DNA of 64,000 bases, taken from Cytospora piceicola (taxonomy: Eukaryota; Ascomycota; Sordariomycetes; Diaporthales; Cytosporaceae). The stretch spans positions 744,001 through 808,000 of the forward strand of contig JALQBC010000014.1 of the NCBI GenBank assembly GCA_023375675.1. Reading direction: 5' to 3'. A program made the translations under genes and the position numbers. Below the pieces are notes generated by a model that saw only the letters and a program-made list of their open reading frames with translations, was not told the origin of the DNA and searched no databases. Shown piece by piece: positions 59,048-64,000 of this stretch; position 1 is the stretch's first letter; each line of letters starts with the position of its first letter.

Positions 59048-62000
59048 CCTTCTCCGGTGTTTTCTTCATCCCATGTTCCAAAGTTCCAAGGTTGTTCATG
59101 AGTTGTGTAATATACCGTGGTAGCCTTGGAAGGCACCTGGGCAGCGAGAAGAACGAGTAGGCATAGCGAGGGCCCAGGCCACACGTGCCTCTTTTTGGCA
59201 CCTGCAGTGCTTGGTGGTGACATGGAGGGAAGGAGAGAGCCAAGCACCCAGGCACCCAGGCACCCATTCAATGTTGGAAGCACAGACCAACGTTTATGAG
59301 CAAGCTGTTGTCCAGCCCCATAGACCAAACCCCTCCCCCCCCCCCCGGAAGCCGGCCAATCGTGGTGCACAGATGGAGCAGCGAGAAGAAGGCACGATTG
59401 AACTAACTGCCTGACTGCCTGGGACAGGGGAGCAGTAATCGATGAATTGTGCGTACTCAGGTACCCCTGAAATTCTCTGCTTAATCTTCAGAGAGGTCAA
59501 TTGGCAACCAGCATCTAGCATTGACCAGGTCCAACGCCATGAAACTTGGAGCCTAGAGGGATCAACGGCCCAAAACGTGATGATTGCATCCCCGTGCTTC
59601 GTATGTACCATACCACTCCAATTTCTCTTCCTCTCCTCAACCGTTTGCCACGTTTCTATACCTTCTTCCGTATCTGTACGGTACTTATTTGACTCTCGCT
59701 GCGAGTCGCTCGGGCATGGCGCAGGCAGTTATCACGGAAGCCCTAACGAGAGAAGAAGGAAAAGCCCCTCGCTAATATCCAATTTCGACTGCGACCAAAC
59801 AGAATAGATCACTCTTCTCTCATCATCTCACGGCCCACAGCCGTTGCCATCTACCGTTTGTTGTTCTGATGTAAACACGTGCGATTGCGATGTTAGGCCT
59901 GCCAGCCTGTCCAGGGTTCAGGGTGTAAGGTCCAACCAATACTTGGGTCCAGGGTTTGGGGCTACAGCTTAGGTTCCACGTACAGCCTAGTACGACCTCG
60001 AGAGTTGGCATTGAACATCAAACATTGAACTTTGAACTTTGAACATCCAACATGGACCGACACTGGAGCCGACGCACACCGACATCGACCCGGTAGAGAG
60101 CGTCTTCGCCCATCTAACCTGTCACGACTATTTGACTTTCGATCCGGTCTTACATATCATGCGGGCTGCTTAACTTTTGGGAAATTGACAAAGGTGTTAA
60201 AGTCTAGCCTCACTGTCCTCGGGTACTCCGTGCGACACCACGGCGTTATGGCTTGCTATCCCACACTGAGCATACGGCCTTTCCATCTCTGCAGAGCATC
60301 TACTATTGCTCAGGTTTGTGAATTGTTTGGGTACTTCTCTCGAGGAGGCTCCCGTCCAGGCTCTACCCGGGGTCTTGTCCCTTGCCGATCCATCCCGAGG
60401 CAGTACTTATACATTGACAGGCAAGAGCATATCAAGTCCGGCTAACACACAACCAACATGGCACCGCAGCACCCACATCTGCACCACGCCAGGGTGGTCG
60501 GCCGGACCTACGGTCGATCTGCCAGACTCCGCTGCAAGTAGCCACAGCTTCGAACCTCATTCCCAGCAATTGCACTCCTCTCCAGGTTCACTGCTCACTC
60601 ATTGCACTACTTCAACTCCATTGAGCACAGCTCTGTCAAGCCAACAACATTTCTTCTTCTCAGGCGAGTGTTCGGCCGTGCTCAAGCTCATGCGGTTGCC
60701 CATACTGCGGTAATCAATTTGTACGAGCGGATCAGGATGGCCTACCAACAAGTGGAACTTCTCCGACTGGCTTCTCGCAAGTTTTCTGGAAGGTTGTCAA
60801 AAACGGTCCCATCAATCACCAACCTTGCGGATCCATGTCAGCTAGGGGTCCGTTGGTCAGCAATCACGTTTTTATTCTTGTCTCCCTGTCAAATGGGATA
60901 CAGAGGCGACCCTTGCACCTGTTCCCTGGATACGTGACCAATGTGTTGAAGCCGCAGCAGGACACTTGCACTCGACGCGAGCACATGCGCAAAGTTCATC
61001 GCAGCAAGCAAAACGGGACCAAGGCGGCCCTCTGCTTGAGAGGGCTAACTTGAAATGGCTGCGAATCGCGAGCCACTATCCCCGTGTCTAGCCTGCCCAC
61101 CTGTACTAGTGCTCAAGAGAGCCCTAACATTCGACTTCACTGAAGTGGGCGGCCTGCTGGGTTGATCCCTCGACAACATCAAATGTGGATTTCACCGCAC
61201 TCCTCGCTTCTTCGGAGACCGGCATAATCATTGTTGTTCGAACCTGCCAGCGTCGGCTACGGTCTTGTTCCAGGGTTAAGATTAATCAAAACAGAAGATG
61301 TGTAAGCCCGCTCCTGCAACACTTATGGGACAGCATTCACAGTATCGCGTCTTCACTTCAACACCGGTGGGGATCTTCTTGATTCTGCTGCCCCTGCCAG
61401 AAGACCAGTCCGGATTTCCTGCACGACATTGCCCTCAGGGGTCTCCTACCAGTTCACCTGACGAGCCTTGACGACATCGGCCCACTCCTCCCGAAGACAA
61501 TGAAGCTGTAGGTAGTCCAAACTGAAACCAATAGCCAACTACTCAGCTACAGAAATTTGGTGCACGAGTGCCTGGCTTTCGCTTGGCCAGGGATAAATAG
61601 TACATTGGTTCGCGGACTTCCAGTTCCCGTCTTCCAGCCTTCCCTGATCGATCGCGGGAACAAGTTTGTTCTAGAGTCTTGCGACAGGGCACTTTCCCTT
61701 GCCGAGCAGTTTGTCTCCCAGCCAAAAGCCTAGAGGGCCGCAAGTACTGCCCAGTGTGCAACATGTCGGCCAAGGTGCGCGAAACTTATCACTACCAGAT
61801 ACGGGCTATACCTTGACGTGCGGCGAAAGTCATCTGAGAAGAGTACATACAACCTCCGACTTATGCCAGTCGTTGAAGTAGAACACTTAAAGTACCTGCC
61901 TAGGTAGGCAAGTACGGAACTCAGGTAACTTGTACTCTTTGCCTGTCTCTAATACATCGGCATCTGCCATATTTTGTTACATGGCCAATCCCTGTCTTAC

Positions 62001-62643
62001 ACACTACGTACTGACACATGTGGGTAAGTGCAGGCCTAGGTACATACAAGAGTACCCCCTCCAATTGCGGAGCTAACAGATATCTTAAAATTGCAAGAAA
62101 CGGTTTCCTTTCAAGCAGATAAAAGTTACGTGGTCTCGATTTGGAAATTGGCGTACCCACCAACCTTGACCCGTTTGCCCTACGCCCCCGGCAGCCGATG
62201 GGTGGACGTGGGTATTTGTCTGGTCGACCCAACACCCTTAAGTACTTAGGTCACTTTGCTCTGCCACATGCGGCCTGTATGTTGGCGGGTGCGTGTACTG
62301 CCCTTCTACCAACAAGTACTGGTCAAGTACACCGCCGCCCTACACTTTTTTTAATGTTTCTACAACCTCTCCTCCAGAAAGCCCATCTCCAGGCGACCAC
62401 TCTGGCCAACCCCTAACCTTCTGACGTACCCAAGCCGGTGACGCTAAGGGCCAACGGGGAGGAAGAATAGAGTCATCCTCACCTTGAACGGACGACTCTG
62501 CCTTCCGCATATTGCAGGCTGGTGGAAATCTGAGCAGCACGGCACGATACCAACACCTCTCCTCCTTCAGCTCCACTTCACACCTGCACGTACACTGACC
62601 AAAGGCTCAGGTTCTGCTTCTCCCCATGGTGTGACGAAAAGCA

Positions 62644-62649
62644 TATAAA
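62644..62649 (+). promoter_or_regulatory. TATAAA box of the 53-aa gene
   Basis: Consensus TATA box followed by a pyrimidine- and CAT-rich leader of about 300 bp before the start codon at 62956. Confidence 0.5.
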
Positions 62650-62955
62650 GGGAGAGTATCTTCCTGTTGTTCAACACTGGAGTTCGTCATCACCATCACC
62701 ATCATCATCATCCACTACCTGTCCCCTCGCGGCTTGAACATCCACACATACACTCAAGGTTATAATCTTGCTCCCTGAATATTCAGAGTCTCTTCATCAT
62801 CTCGACCTCTATCCGTCTCGACGCCTACTCATATCGCGATATCTCTACTCAAGGTGTGAATATCACGGCAACCAGTGGAGATATTCCATCTACGCACTTC
62901 GATTTCAACATTCTTCCTACATACGCACATCACCACCCGACGACTACCAGCCAAT

Positions 62956-63117
62956 ATGTGCAAAATTGAGCGACACCACTACGCCTGCGGGAAAGTCTAT
63001 ACGCACAAGTATCAGACTCGCGATTGTGCTGGGGGGTGCAGAGACTCAGAGTGCAAAATCCAAGACATCGATCACAACATGAATTGCCAAGAGCAGGGTC
63101 ATTATCACGGCCGCTGA
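62956..63117 (+). CDS. small Cys/His-rich protein, 53 aa
   Basis: Frame beginning MCKIERHHYACGKVYTHK with six Cys (2, 11, 24, 28, 33, 44) and six His, no signal peptide, and ending QGHYHGR. The spacing suggests metal binding rather than a secreted disulphide peptide, but no named zinc fold fits. A consensus TATA box and a clean pyrimidine-rich leader precede it, and ATG 62956 is the Met nearest the Cys-rich part. An in-frame upstream ATG at 62875 would add 27 hydrophobic/basic residues and cannot be excluded. Similar short proteins starting MCK are annotated in other filamentous fungi to my recollection, without a known role. Confidence 0.6.
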   Translation: MCKIERHHYACGKVYTHKYQTRDCAGGCRDSECKIQDIDHNMNCQEQGHYHGR

Positions 63118-64000
63118 GAAATTGTCTATGGACGGGGAAGCCCGTTCGCAAGATCTGTTTCCTTGTTCGTAAGTTCCATATTCCTGCTCTGAGATATTCT
63201 TCATATCGTTCTTCAGTTCGAGGTCTGACCAAGTACCTAGCAAATTTCGCTGTATAACGACGCCTAGATGAGAGATATGACGAGCAATCGTTCATGGGTT
63301 TCCTTTGTGGGCGCGTGGTTTCCTTTTGGCTACTTCTTTCTTCTCTTCTTCTCTTCGTGGCTATCCTTCAAGCAATTTTCTTGTCATCGCAATGGAATCT
63401 TGTACCCCCCTCCCCAGGTTGAAGTTGGAGGTCATGCTGGACATTACTGTTTCCATCAACCCTGCATCACCTATGGGCCGGGAGGTGGAATTGGTTGATA
63501 TGACGGGAGAGAGGCACAAATGTTTGGGGCAATAATTCTTTCTTTAACATTGGGGCTGGATTAGGGAATGTTTTTGAGAGTTTCTGAGGCCCCCTGATAC
63601 CAAGTCGCATCCGCGCTGTATGTACTCTTTTTTCAGACGAGGTGTTCCCCTTCGCAATCAGCATAGATACACCATGAATTTACCTTCTTTCAATATCAGA
63701 ACCCTTCAATACTCGAATCAAGGTTCTTCCTCTCAGAGGGACTCAAAAGTATGCTACATTGCCGAGCCACCTCATCTCGTCGATGCAGCAGACACCCAAT
63801 GTCTTGACGTCGTGACATTGTAATCGGAATGTCTTCGTTGGGTCAGGGGTTGGTGTGGCTGTCTGCCTAGGTGAGGCTGAAAGACGTTGGAACGGAACTG
63901 GACGGACGGCCAGAGGTGCGGCCGGCCAACTGATGGAGCTTGATGACGAATGACGAACTGGGTGGGGTTGGCGATGACACCTAGGCTGGGGATGTTTACT
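63118..64000. other. gene-free end of window
   Basis: 3' flank of the small Cys/His-rich gene; T/C-rich DNA near 63330-63370 and no supported frame. CCTAGG-containing relatives of the palindrome occur near 63868 and 63981. Confidence 0.5.

Larger units (their letters stand above)
52881..62955. other. 10-kb gene-poor region
   Basis: I find no complete gene. It holds the two microsatellites at 53.4-53.6 kb and two exact TACCTAGGTA copies (58.5 and 59.0 kb), plus several near copies toward 61.9-62.2 kb. A few isolated protein-like fragments are also present, for example minus strand near 55.75-55.93 kb and plus strand near 61.39-61.73 kb. No frame longer than about 140 codons has a recognisable family. 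Confidence 0.5.

Noticed and set aside
61386..61730. Possible two-exon gene joining frames around 61.5 kb
   Set aside because: The only GT donor lies after an in-frame TAG, so the join cannot be made without a stop; kept only as possible debris.

Overview
The window is nuclear DNA from a filamentous ascomycete (Pezizomycotina, most likely Sordariomycetes). The genes carry short GT-AG introns of about 50-170 bp with visible CTAAC/CTGA-like branch sites. They are monocistronic on both strands, and the encoded proteins are classic fungal orthologues (NGG1/ADA3, VPS53, SDH4, mitochondrial TyrRS, NPR2, DSK2, THG1, SWD1, RPB1, PRCC). The class assignment is an inference from protein style and gene structure; no rRNA or mitochondrial marker is present. 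I recognised no tRNA, rRNA, CRISPR array or intact transposon.

Layout. At 1.1-3.3 kb lies NGG1 (SAGA/ADA subunit). From 3.3 to 18.8 kb the region is sparse and accessory-like. It holds an orphan ORF (4.9-5.8 kb), a badly broken DUF3419/BtaA-type betaine-lipid synthase relic (7.4-8.4 kb), a five-exon Zn2Cys6 transcription factor (11.2-13.0 kb), and a GH18 chitinase-like gene whose catalytic motif has lost its acid residues (15.7-17.0 kb). VPS53 follows (18.8-21.5 kb), then a single-pass membrane protein (24.2-25.5 kb), a 55/62-bp minisatellite (26.77-27.19 kb), a two-C2H2-finger protein (27.4-28.2 kb) and a tandem 110-bp duplication (28.4-28.6 kb).

From 30.8 to 50.5 kb is a dense housekeeping block. 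It contains SDH4 and mitochondrial tyrosyl-tRNA synthetase in divergent orientation, NPR2, DSK2, THG1 and SWD1 in divergent orientation, RPB1 and a PRCC-like protein. These genes cover respiration, mitochondrial translation (and, in this lineage, group I intron splicing), TORC1 nitrogen signalling, proteasome shuttling, tRNA-His maturation, COMPASS and Pol II transcription. They look like independent genes rather than a pathway cluster.

From 50.5 kb to the end the window is gene-poor again. I support only two very small proteins (about 52.7 and 63.0 kb) in some 13 kb. The sparse regions share an over-represented 10-bp palindrome, TACCTAGGTA (seven exact copies, all non-coding), and many near matches.

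All exon boundaries were derived by hand from splice signals and reading-frame continuity. They agree with family expectations but have not been tested against RNA data.
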